Made by a program: the position numbers and the translations under genes | Shown here: positions 8,180 to 16,230 of the stretch, one piece after another | How the letters are laid out: each line of letters opens with the position of its first letter | Numbering within the stretch: position 1 is the stretch's first letter | Origin: Rhizobium laguerreae | GTDB taxonomy: Bacteria; Pseudomonadota; Alphaproteobacteria; Rhizobiales; Rhizobiaceae | Direction: 5' to 3' | Length of the DNA: 64,000 bases | NCBI RefSeq assembly: GCF_002008165.1 | Contig: NZ_MRDM01000030.1 | Location: forward strand, 62,001-126,000 | Notes under the pieces: generated by a model | What the model saw: the letters and a program-made list of their open reading frames with translations, nothing else | Told to the model about the DNA's origin: nothing | Databases searched by the model: none

Positions 8180-8896
8180 TCATATGCGGCCGGTTGCCGG
8201 TATGGCAGCGCCGGTGACAACGCCGCCAGCAGGCGAGACGAGGAAACCGATCAGCCTTGCGATATCACCCGGCTGCACCCAGCTGTCGGTTTTCGCATTC
8301 GGCATCGCGGCCCGGTTCTGCGGAGTATCAATCGTTCCTGGCAGAATGCAATTGGCTGAAATTCGCTTGTCGCGGTTCTCGGCCGCGATTGCCTCGGTCA
8401 GGCGGATAACAGCGCCCTTCGAGGCAGCATAGGCAGCCTGGTTGGCGCTTGCTTTGAGGCCAGGTGCTGCGGCGATGTGAACGATGCGCCCGTAGCCGGC
8501 CTCCTGCATCGGCCGAAGTACCGCAGCGCTGATTGTGTAAGCCGTCTGAGCATTCGTGCGGAACAGCCGCTCCCACTGATTTACTCCCGCCTCAGCCACA
8601 GGTCCCGTCTCAAAACCGCCGACGGTATTGACGAGGGCATCGACTCGCCCGAACTCCTTGAGGGCTCGGTCAACCGCTTCCTTGCAGGAATCTGCGTCCG
8701 TCAGATCTATTCCACCCAAGCGCACCATGTCGCTCGCATGGTCGTAATCCGCGGACAATCGCTCCAGAGCTTCAGAACTGCGCTCGACACAAACCAAGCG
8801 ATATCGGTTTGCCACGAGTCCATGCACGACTGCACGCCCAAGGTTTCCGGCAGCGCCGGTGACCAACACGACCGTCCCGTTTCCTGCTGTTTCCAT
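8180..8896 (-). CDS. Short-chain dehydrogenase/reductase
   Basis: A 238-residue Rossmann-fold oxidoreductase with the cofactor loop TGAAGNLG near residue 13, the NTVGG motif near 90, and the active-site pair Y-x3-K in YAASK near 155. The substrate is unknown. The ATG at 8896 is chosen because an agaagg ribosome site precedes it; an in-frame ATG at 8917 would add seven residues. It leads the operon that continues into the membrane redox genes and follows the ECF-type promoter at 8949-8975. Confidence 0.85.
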   Translation of the reverse strand: METAGNGTVVLVTGAAGNLGRAVVHGLVANRYRLVCVERSSEALERLSADYDHASDMVRLGGIDLTDADSCKEAVDRALKEFGRVDALVNTVGGFETGPVAEAGVNQWERLFRTNAQTAYTISAAVLRPMQEAGYGRIVHIAAAPGLKASANQAAYAASKGAVIRLTEAIAAENRDKRISANCILPGTIDTPQNRAAMPNAKTDSWVQPGDIARLIGFLVSPAGGVVTGAAIPATGRI

Positions 8897-8948
8897 AGTC
8901 AGCCGCCTTCTCTCCATCAGCGCCTAGAATCAGCCGCCATGTTCATTT

Positions 8949-8975
8949 TTCGCAATAGGGCATCATTTTGTTACA
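8949..8975 (-). promoter_or_regulatory. ECF-type promoter (TGTAAC-N17-CGAA)
   Basis: Minus-strand TGTAAC (8975-8970), 17 bases, CGAA (8952-8949), some 50 bases before the SDR start. It lies back to back with the plus-strand copy at 9053-9079, so both divergent operons have their own copy. Confidence 0.75.
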
Positions 8976-9052
8976 GATGTTTTAAAATATTTTCGGCTTC
9001 ATGCTGTTGATCGCGTGGCGTGTTGCATCTGCGAAAAATATTTCTTCAGCAC

Positions 9053-9079
9053 TGTAACGGACGAACACCTGCGGCCGTA
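9053..9079 (+). promoter_or_regulatory. ECF-type promoter (TGTAAC-N17-CGTA)
   Basis: TGTAAC (9053-9058), 17 bases, CGTA (9076-9079), 74 bases before the TPR gene start at 9153. It probably drives the five-gene unit 9153-15063. Confidence 0.75.
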
Positions 9080-9152
9080 CTGATCTTTGGCGGACGCTTC
9101 CGCCCAAGGCCACAGAGGTTGCAGGCTACGTCCCTCCTCAAGGAGCAAACGA

Positions 9153-10493
9153 ATGAAACGCGATGCCTATGACCTGATAACAAGCACCGCCAGCAGCGAG
9201 GCGCAGCGGGCGTTCGAGAGTGCTGTCTTCGGAGTAGCATCTCATCGGCCGAGCACAGGGTTGGCACTCCAGACCACGCTTTCCGCGGATCCTGATCACG
9301 TTGCCGGACATGCCTTGAAGGGCTTCGCCAATCTGATTCTCGCTCGGTCCGAGTTAGTGCCGATCGCGACGAATGCGCTGGCGGATGCACGTGCGTCACT
9401 GACAAGGAAACGCGGTGGGACGAGCGACGAGCGGATTCTCGTCAAGGCACTCGAGGTCGCTCTGGAAGGATCATTCTCTGCTGCCGCTGCGGTGCTTGAC
9501 CATGGTTTTAAAAACCGGCCTGCAACATTTCTTCCCTTCAAGCTGTCACATTCCCTTCGGTTCATGACCGGAGACGCGGCAGGCATGCTGCAGGTCACGA
9601 CACGCGCGGTAGATCACCTCGATACCTCTACCGCCGCGGCAGGTTTCGTCCTCGGGTGTCACGCTTTTGCGCTCGAAGAGCATGGCCGCTACTCCGAAGC
9701 ACTCGCAGCTGGACAGCGCGCGGTCGCGCTACAGCCTGAGGACTCGTGGGGTTTGCATGCCGTCTCGCATGTCTTCGAGATGCGTGGTGATACAGATCAA
9801 GGCGTCGACTGGCTGGAGGGTAGCCGCAAGGCATGGTCGCGGTGTAACAATTTTGCATTCCATATGGCCTGGCATCTCGGCCTGCTGCATCTCGAACGCG
9901 GCGACCACGATCGGGTCCTCGAAATCTACGACGACGAGGTTCGACCGCAGCAGACTGACGATTTTCGCGATATGGCCAATGCAGTTTCGCTGCTGTGGCG
10001 CATGGAGCAGTCTGGTGTCCACGTCGGCGACCGCTGGACGGATCTTTCCGAGACCGCTTATCGCCGCCGGACCGATACCACGCTGATATTTGCCGCACTC
10101 CACAACCTTGCTGCAATGGTTGCCGTCGGCGAACGCGACGGCGTGGCGGAGCTCGTTTCTCAAATAGATGCAAAAGCACTAGGTACAGATGAGCAATCAC
10201 GCGTCGCTGCGGAAATCGGCGTGCCGATGGCCCGCTTGCTGGCCGGCCTTGATGCGCCGGCTGATCGCCAAATGATCGACCGGATGGTCGCGAACCTCAC
10301 GAAGATCGGCGGCAGCAACGCACAAAGAGATTTCTTCGTGCTCGCACTCGCGAAAGCAGTCGGCGCGGGTGGCGATAACGCGGCGGTTTCCCGCATTGGC
10401 GAAATCCGGCAACGCCTAAAGGCTGACGATCAACTTTTCAAGTCAATTGAGCGCTCCGTCGGCACCAATTTGTCCGCGCGAGCGAACCTGTAA
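9153..10493 (+). CDS. TPR protein of the TTC38 type
   Basis: A 446-residue all-helical protein starting at the ATG at 9153 behind an aaggag site; an upstream in-frame start at 9087 has no such site and falls almost on the promoter. Repeats with TPR character run throughout (for example EEHGRYSEALAAGQRAVALQPEDSWGLHAVSHVFEMRG and MAWHLGLLHLERGDHDRVLEIYD). The pattern matches proteins annotated as tetratricopeptide repeat protein 38, whose role is unknown. It is the first gene of an operon with a small membrane protein, a TPP enzyme, OpgC and a CoA transferase. Confidence 0.75.
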   Translation: MKRDAYDLITSTASSEAQRAFESAVFGVASHRPSTGLALQTTLSADPDHVAGHALKGFANLILARSELVPIATNALADARASLTRKRGGTSDERILVKALEVALEGSFSAAAAVLDHGFKNRPATFLPFKLSHSLRFMTGDAAGMLQVTTRAVDHLDTSTAAAGFVLGCHAFALEEHGRYSEALAAGQRAVALQPEDSWGLHAVSHVFEMRGDTDQGVDWLEGSRKAWSRCNNFAFHMAWHLGLLHLERGDHDRVLEIYDDEVRPQQTDDFRDMANAVSLLWRMEQSGVHVGDRWTDLSETAYRRRTDTTLIFAALHNLAAMVAVGERDGVAELVSQIDAKALGTDEQSRVAAEIGVPMARLLAGLDAPADRQMIDRMVANLTKIGGSNAQRDFFVLALAKAVGAGGDNAAVSRIGEIRQRLKADDQLFKSIERSVGTNLSARANL

Positions 10494-10509
10494 CCAAAGG
10501 AGAATTCCA

Positions 10510-10992
10510 ATGTCGATGATGGAAATGAACAAGACGAACGTCTTTCCGGAGATCCAGCCGAGCCTGGGGCGTACGATCATATTCGCAGGCATTGCGGCCG
10601 ATATCACTTGGGAGATTTGGGCGCGCCTGATTACGCCACTGTGGGTCGGTGGGCCACTTGAGCCGGCCGGCCTGATCCAGTCGGTTTTCGGCTTCAACAA
10701 TCTGTTGCTCGCCGAGTGCATTCATGCCGTGGTGGGGATTATTTTCTACCCGATCGGCTACCTCTTCGTCGCCCGGCCGCTCCAGCGCCTTATTTTCCCG
10801 AAGCTGCCGTTGCTCTTGACCGGTATCGGTTTTGGAACCGGGCTTTGGGTCTTCGCACTCTATGTGATGGCGCATCTTTTTGCAGGCCTGCCGCCTTTCC
10901 TTGGCTTTATCACTTTGACCTGGGCATCACTCATCGGTCATATCCTCTTCGGCACGGTTATAGCGTTCGTTGTCCGCCAGACCGGACACTGA
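10510..10992 (+). CDS. Four-helix membrane protein of unknown function
   Basis: A 160-residue protein starting at the ATG at 10510 with an aaaggag site, 16 bases after the TPR gene. Four hydrophobic segments can be seen (near residues 20-40, 55-85, 95-120 and 130-155), with acidic/aromatic residues in the first (ADITWEIWARL). I do not recognise the family. Its position between the TPR protein and a TPP enzyme in a tightly packed operon suggests a role in the same stress response. Confidence 0.65.
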   Translation: MSMMEMNKTNVFPEIQPSLGRTIIFAGIAADITWEIWARLITPLWVGGPLEPAGLIQSVFGFNNLLLAECIHAVVGIIFYPIGYLFVARPLQRLIFPKLPLLLTGIGFGTGLWVFALYVMAHLFAGLPPFLGFITLTWASLIGHILFGTVIAFVVRQTGH

Positions 10993-11080
10993 GACGGGCC
11001 GTGGAGTCGGTCTGCCCGGTACCACCATCCACCGGGCAGGCTGCCATCAGCGCGACTGTTTTCAAAGCGAAGAAGGATCG

Positions 11081-12712
11081 ATGACCAACACCACCACGAA
11101 TGTAAGCCGTGTCGCTGATATCGTCGCGAAGACTCTCCACGCCCATGGCGTCCGTCATGCCTTCGGGGTGCCGGGAGGCGAGGTGGTGACGTTGATCGAT
11201 GGCCTTGAGAAAGCAGAAATTTCTTTCAATCTTGCCCGCCATGAATCATCGGCAGCGATCATGGCCGCTGGCGCCAGCGCGATCAGCGGGCGACCCGAGT
11301 TGCTGGTGACGACCGTCGGCCCGGGCCTGGCAAATGCGGTGAATGGTATTGCCGATGCTCTCCAGGAGCGTGTTCCCCTGATCGTCGTCTCAGGCATCGT
11401 CGATCGCGGCACGCGAGCGCGCTACACGCATCAGGTCATCGACCATACGCAGCTCCTACGGCCTATCGTCAAGGCTTCCTTCGAGATCGAGCCCGAAAGT
11501 GCTGCTTCGACCGTTGCGCGCGCTTTAACGATTGCAACGACAGAACCTATGGGACCCGTTCATCTTGATCTTTCACCGATGGTTGCCGCTTTGGCGAGTC
11601 CCAACAGCAAGGTCATCACGCCACCGACTCAATTTGGCACGTCCGTCTCGGTTACCGATCCCGGCGTGCGGCACTTGGCCGAACGAATTCGTGCTGCTGA
11701 ACGACCGATAATCCTGGCGGGGCTCGAGGCTGCGCGTAACAACGCCGGCGCAGCCCTCCAACACCTTGCCGAGACGATTGGCGCTCCAGTCATTACAACT
11801 TATAAGGCGAAGGGCCTCCTATCCGAGGACCATCCAATGTCTCTTGGCGGAGCCGGTCTCTCGCCGCTGGCTGACAAAGTCATGCTAAGCCTGGTTAATA
11901 AATCAGATCTCGTGCTGATGATTGGCTATGATCCGATCGAGATGCGCCTTGGCTGGCTGGACTTTGTCGAAGACCGATCGAACCTAGTGGACATCGGCAA
12001 AACTGCGCCCGACCACGCGATGCATCATGCGGGCACCAGGGTCACCGGCGATCCGAAGGCGATTGTCCAGGCGCTTAATGGCTCGGTTATCGAGAAACAA
12101 ACTTGGATAAACGCCGAGCCTCGTGTTGCTAAAGACGAGTTGGGGCAAATCTTCGCGACCAGAACCGCGTGGGGACCTCACGCGATTGTGGATCGTCTGA
12201 ACGATACGGCTGGCACTGACGGGCTTGTGACGGCCGACAGCGGCGCACATCGCATTCTGCTGTCGCAAAAATGGGTGGCAACCAAGCCCTTTTCGCTGCT
12301 CCAGTCCGCGGGATTCTGCACCATGAACGCGGCGTTGCCCTTGGCCATCGGCGCCAAAGTCGCCGATCCATCACGACGGGTTTTCGCCGTGATGGGTGAT
12401 GGCGGGCTCGAGATGGGGATCGGTGAGCTCGCGACGCTTCGCGATCTCAATCTGTCGGTAACGATCGTTCTGTTCCAGGATCGCAGTCTCGCCCTGATCG
12501 CCTTGAAACAGGCGTCTGCCGGGTTGGCTCCCGCCGGCGTCACGCTGGGAGAAACCGACTTCGCCGCGGTCGCACGAGGCTTCGGCGGCTATGGTGTCAA
12601 TGTGGAGAATTCCGATGAGTTCAGTCGCGAGCTTGAGGCTGCCGGCAAACGTGGAGGCTTCAGCCTCATCGCTTGCCGGTTCGACGCAAACGCCTACGAT
12701 GGCGCCTTCTGA
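11081..12712 (+). CDS. Thiamine-pyrophosphate enzyme, acetolactate-synthase/oxalyl-CoA-decarboxylase-like
   Basis: A 543-residue TPP enzyme with the usual three domains. The PYR domain has the activating Glu in RHESSAAIMA (about residue 50) and GPGLANAVNG. The central domain follows at about 190-330. The C-terminal PP domain has the metal motif GDGGLEMGIGEL near 440. Where the family normally has Asn-Asn/Asn-Gly about 26 residues after GDG, this protein reads FQDRSLALI, so the metal ligand is altered (Asp). The ATG at 11081 has a gaagga site. A CaiB-type CoA transferase two genes downstream makes a pairing like oxalyl-CoA decarboxylase/formyl-CoA transferase possible, but 2-keto-acid substrates are equally open. 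Confidence 0.8.
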   Translation: MTNTTTNVSRVADIVAKTLHAHGVRHAFGVPGGEVVTLIDGLEKAEISFNLARHESSAAIMAAGASAISGRPELLVTTVGPGLANAVNGIADALQERVPLIVVSGIVDRGTRARYTHQVIDHTQLLRPIVKASFEIEPESAASTVARALTIATTEPMGPVHLDLSPMVAALASPNSKVITPPTQFGTSVSVTDPGVRHLAERIRAAERPIILAGLEAARNNAGAALQHLAETIGAPVITTYKAKGLLSEDHPMSLGGAGLSPLADKVMLSLVNKSDLVLMIGYDPIEMRLGWLDFVEDRSNLVDIGKTAPDHAMHHAGTRVTGDPKAIVQALNGSVIEKQTWINAEPRVAKDELGQIFATRTAWGPHAIVDRLNDTAGTDGLVTADSGAHRILLSQKWVATKPFSLLQSAGFCTMNAALPLAIGAKVADPSRRVFAVMGDGGLEMGIGELATLRDLNLSVTIVLFQDRSLALIALKQASAGLAPAGVTLGETDFAAVARGFGGYGVNVENSDEFSRELEAAGKRGGFSLIACRFDANAYDGAF

Positions 12713-13838
12713 ATCTGCCCCAACAGTGCCGGCTCCTCAGAAGGTCAAACGTCCGCGCGATCCAAGGCTCGATTTCTTCCGCGGCGTCGGCATGCTGATC
12801 ATCGTGCTGGCACATATCCCGAGTGACGGCTGGGCGTTGTGGATCCCGGCACGGTTCGGTTTTTCCGACGCGACGGAAATGTTCGTCTTCCAATCGGGAA
12901 TGGCCTCGGCCATTGCCTTCGGCTCGACGTTCGATCGCAGCGGCGCCCTCGTCCTCGTCGCGCGCATCGCCCAGCGGATCTGGCAGATCTTCTGGGCTCA
13001 CATCGCCGTCTTTGTCGCGGTTGTCGCCATCATGGTTGTGGCCGGCACGCGCTATGACGGCGTCACCTATGTCGATAGCCTCAATCTCGTGCCCTTTATG
13101 AAGGATCCGGGCCATCTTCTCGTCGGCCTGCTTACCCTTACCTACGTGCCGAACTATTTCGATATCCTGCCGATGTACATCGTCATCCTTGCCTTGATGC
13201 CGGTGATGATCCTCGCCTCAAGTGTGCAGCGCCTTTTGCCCTTTGCGCTCATGCTGACGCTGTGGCTTGCCACGCAATTCGGTTTTACGGGGCTGCCGGC
13301 CGAGCCCTGGTCCGATCGTCCCTGGTTCTTCGATCCGTTCGGGTGGCAGTTCCTGTTCTTCACCGGCTTTTTTCTGATGCGCGGCACTTTGCCGGCGCCG
13401 GCATTCGACCGCCGGCTGATGGCGCTCGCTATTGGAATCGTCATTCTCACGGTGCCTTTCGCCTGGGTTCGGTTTCAAGAGCTTCACCCCTTCTTCCAGA
13501 TGGCAGCGGCAAAGCTTGCTCCATTTGCCGACAAGACGGACTTCGGGCCGCTGCGGTTCGTTCATTTCATGGCGCTCTGCTACATCGCCGTGCATCTGGT
13601 CGGCGAAAGAGGTTCGCGTCTGCGTGGTCCCCTCGTGCGCGTGCTGACTGTCGTCGGCCAGCAATCGCTCGCCGTCTTCATCACCGGCATGGTAATCGCC
13701 CAGCCGATTGGTATCGCGTTGGACCATGCCGGTCGCACCACGGCCGCCGAAGCGATTGGAAACCTGTTCGGCTTCGCGACGCTGATCGCGACCGCTTATC
13801 TCGTCAGGTGGTTCAAAAGTTCGCCCTGGAAATCGTGA
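12699..13838 (+). CDS. opgC: OpgC-family membrane acyltransferase
   Basis: An integral membrane protein of about 379 residues with the OpgC opening RDPRLDFFRGVGMLIIVLAHIP and about ten membrane helices. OpgC proteins succinylate osmoregulated periplasmic cyclic glucans, adding negative charge in the periplasm. The start is uncertain: ATG 12699 overlaps the TPP gene by 14 bases, whereas ATG 12615 has the better ribosome site (tggag) but would overlap by 98. I chose the shorter form because the family begins close to the RDPRLD block. It lies within the stress operon 9153-15063. Confidence 0.8.
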   Translation: MAPSESAPTVPAPQKVKRPRDPRLDFFRGVGMLIIVLAHIPSDGWALWIPARFGFSDATEMFVFQSGMASAIAFGSTFDRSGALVLVARIAQRIWQIFWAHIAVFVAVVAIMVVAGTRYDGVTYVDSLNLVPFMKDPGHLLVGLLTLTYVPNYFDILPMYIVILALMPVMILASSVQRLLPFALMLTLWLATQFGFTGLPAEPWSDRPWFFDPFGWQFLFFTGFFLMRGTLPAPAFDRRLMALAIGIVILTVPFAWVRFQELHPFFQMAAAKLAPFADKTDFGPLRFVHFMALCYIAVHLVGERGSRLRGPLVRVLTVVGQQSLAVFITGMVIAQPIGIALDHAGRTTAAEAIGNLFGFATLIATAYLVRWFKSSPWKS

Positions 13839-13845
13839 GGCTTCG

Positions 13846-15063
13846 ATGTCTGAATGCAATAAATCCGCTAGCCTCGACGGTCTGCGTATTCTCGATCTCT
13901 CGCGCATCCTAGCGGGGCCGACTTGCACGCAATTGCTCGCCGATCTCGGTGCCGATGTCATCAAGGTCGAGCGACCCGGCGTCGGCGACGATACGCGGAG
14001 CTGGGGTCCGCCTTTCGTCCCGAATGCCGACGGCAACGACGGCGATCTCAGCGCCTACTTCCTGTCGGCAAACCGCAACAAGCGATCGATCGCCATCGAC
14101 CTTACCAGCGAGGCGGGCGTCGTGCTCGTCAAGCGGCTTGCGGCCATCTCCGATGTCGTGATCGAAAACTACAAGCCTGGCGATCTGGCGAGGCGCGGCC
14201 TGGGCTACGAGGACATTCGCAAGGTGAAGCCGGATATCGTCTGGTGCGCGATTTCGGGATTTGGCCAGACCGGTCCCTATGCCGAAAGAACCGGTTATGA
14301 TTTCCTCGTTCAAGCCATGGGCGGCATCATGAGCATCACTGGGGAAAGCGATGCGGCCGGCGGCCGGCCCGTCAAGGTCGGCGTCGGCATTGCCGACGTC
14401 ATGTGTGGCATGTATGCGACCGTAGGCATCCTTGCCGCCCTGCGCCACCGCGACCGGAGTGGCGAAGGTCAGTATATCGATCTGGCGCTCTATGACGCGC
14501 AAGTCGCCTGGCTTATCAATGCCGCAACGAACCATCTGGTCACGAGCAAGGTGCCGGGCCGCATCGGCAACCGGCATCCCAACATCGCCCCCTACCAGAC
14601 CTTTGCGACATCCGCCGGCGATATAGCCATTGCGATCGGCAACGACCAGCAGTTCATCCGGTTCTGCGCAACGATCGGCGTTCCCGAACTGGCCGATGAC
14701 CAACGCTTCCGGCGCAACCGGGACCGCGTCGTCAATATCGACGCCCTGGACGAGCTCGTGACTGACGCGCTGCAAGCCGACACCGCCGTAAACTGGGAGC
14801 GACGCCTCGTCGCTGCCGAAATTCCGGCGGGCCGGGTTGCCACGATAGATCAGGTCATTTCCAACCCCCATACGATTGCCCGGGAAATGGTCGTTGAAAT
14901 CCAGACGCAGGGCGGTAAGCAGTTGCGCCTTCTCGGAAATCCCCTCAAGATGTCGGGGACACCAGTCCGCCTCGACCGACCTCCTCCGCATCTCGACGAG
15001 GACAGAGCACAAATCCTTCATGAACTCGCTGAGCTCGAAGCCGCGAAGGGTGTGCTCGACTAG
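13846..15063 (+). CDS. CaiB/BaiF-type (family III) CoA transferase
   Basis: A 405-residue enzyme that moves CoA between carboxylic acids through acyl-aspartyl intermediates. Family blocks are LDLSRILAGPTCTQLLADLGADVIKVERP at the N-terminus, NRNKRSIAIDL near 75, VIENYKPGDLARRGLGYED near 105 and the catalytic Asp region IDLALYDAQVAW near 215. Substrate specificity cannot be assigned. It starts 8 bases after opgC and closes the operon. A decayed relative of the same family lies at 28918-29265. Confidence 0.88.
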   Translation: MSECNKSASLDGLRILDLSRILAGPTCTQLLADLGADVIKVERPGVGDDTRSWGPPFVPNADGNDGDLSAYFLSANRNKRSIAIDLTSEAGVVLVKRLAAISDVVIENYKPGDLARRGLGYEDIRKVKPDIVWCAISGFGQTGPYAERTGYDFLVQAMGGIMSITGESDAAGGRPVKVGVGIADVMCGMYATVGILAALRHRDRSGEGQYIDLALYDAQVAWLINAATNHLVTSKVPGRIGNRHPNIAPYQTFATSAGDIAIAIGNDQQFIRFCATIGVPELADDQRFRRNRDRVVNIDALDELVTDALQADTAVNWERRLVAAEIPAGRVATIDQVISNPHTIAREMVVEIQTQGGKQLRLLGNPLKMSGTPVRLDRPPPHLDEDRAQILHELAELEAAKGVLD

Positions 15064-15108
15064 GTCAAGCTTCGGAGCAGCCAGACAGCTGCCACCGATG
15101 CTTCACCG

Positions 15109-15576
15109 TCAACTAGCCCGGCGGCCAAACAAATGCTCGACCAAGTGTCGACCGACAGCTTTTCCGGACCTCAGGCCGTAGTCGATAGTGCCATTGCAGC
15201 CCGGGTAATATGGATCGGCCATCCGTCGGGCCCGGTCAATTCGACAATCAAAGTCATGAACCGCACGCGGTCGCCAGCAAAGCGGGTGGCGAAGCCGAGT
15301 ACCAGAAGGATCGGCAAGGCGATCTCGACTACGCCGGAGAGAAAAGCCATGACCACGGGGGCCGGATAAGGCGCCGCCCGGCAAGTGCAGCATGAATTCG
15401 TCGGTGAAGGGGGTGTTGGCGGTGTCGTTCAGCTGCAGGAAGCCATCCCATTTCAGCACGCCGGACCTCCAGAAAGGCACGGCCAGCGCGACACGGATGA
15501 CGGTCTGAACGAATGTCGGCTGCGCGACACTGCGAATGAGGCTCTGAACCATTTCCACGAGTGTCGCGAGCGTCAT
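15109..15576 (-). pseudogene. Frameshifted DoxX-family membrane protein
   Basis: The N-terminal half (VIRVALAVPFWRSGVLKWDGFLQL, FTDEFMLHLPGGA) is DoxX-like. The expected continuation (VMAFLSGVVEIALPILLVLG, FATRFAGDRVRFMTLIVELT, GPDGWPIHITRAAMAL) is found only in another frame, consistent with one extra T near 15370. That frame meets a TGA at 15171, after which DoxX-like residues (GPEKLSVD) still follow. So there is a frameshift plus a nonsense codon, unless the frameshift is a sequencing error. It is the last gene after dsbA, with a three-base gap. Confidence 0.75.
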
Positions 15577-15579
15577 TTC

Positions 15580-16197
15580 TTACGCTGCCCGAGCCTGCTT
15601 GATAAGGTCGCGGAGTTGATCTTTGCTGAGAACGCCGGAGTAGGCCGTTTTTCCGATCACAAAAGACGGCGTTCCTCCGAAGTTAAAGGCCAGAGCCTGA
15701 TCGTAGTTCCGCGTCAGAAGATTGGAAATTTTCTTGTCGTTCTGGCGCACAGCTGCTGCGATCTTGCCGAGGTCGAGCCCCGCGGACGTCAGTAGTCGTT
15801 TGACGTCTTCTTCACTCAGCGAAGCTGGCGTTGCCATCAACACGTCCATGGCTTTCTCATAAACGCCGATTTCGTTCGCGCCGAGCACGGCCTGCGCAGC
15901 AAAGACGGACGCGTCGCCAAATACGGGCCAATCCTTCATGATAAGACGGACATTTCCGTCTTCAGCGACGACCGATTTCACATCGGGGTGGCTCTTTTTA
16001 CAATAGGGACATTGGTAGTCGAAAAACTCAACCACCGTGACATCGCCGTCGGGATTGCCGAGCACGGGCGTATCCGGATCGCGAAAGACATCGTCCCGTG
16101 TGAGTTGCTGCGTTGACCCGGTTCGCGGAGCCACGACCGCCAAAATGGCAGCGCTCGCCGCGACCGAAAGAAGGCGTCTGCGATCGATCATTCTCAT
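15580..16197 (-). CDS. DsbA-family periplasmic thiol-disulfide oxidoreductase
   Basis: A 205-residue exported thioredoxin-fold protein. The first 29 or so residues carry twin-Arg-like RRRLLS followed by a hydrophobic stretch, suggesting export. The active site is C63-P-Y-C66 in EFFDYQCPYCKKSHPDVK, and the cis-Pro loop is GGTPSFVIG. CPYC and the compact insert resemble the ScsC/DsbA-like isomerase-reductase group. It probably receives electrons from the adjacent DsbD-type protein and keeps periplasmic thiols reduced. It sits between dsbD (33 bases upstream) and the broken doxX. Confidence 0.85.
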   Translation of the reverse strand: MRMIDRRRLLSVAASAAILAVVAPRTGSTQQLTRDDVFRDPDTPVLGNPDGDVTVVEFFDYQCPYCKKSHPDVKSVVAEDGNVRLIMKDWPVFGDASVFAAQAVLGANEIGVYEKAMDVLMATPASLSEEDVKRLLTSAGLDLGKIAAAVRQNDKKISNLLTRNYDQALAFNFGGTPSFVIGKTAYSGVLSKDQLRDLIKQARAA

Positions 16198-16230
16198 TGT
16201 TCTTATCCTCGATAAGTTACGAAGTATGGG

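Noticed and set aside
13218..14036. 272-codon minus-strand frame across opgC and the CoA transferase
   Set aside because: Shadow frame spanning two well-supported genes; Arg/His/Gln-rich and without a domain.
13909..15021. 370-codon minus-strand frame opposite the CoA transferase
   Set aside because: Antisense shadow of a conserved gene with no recognisable protein family.
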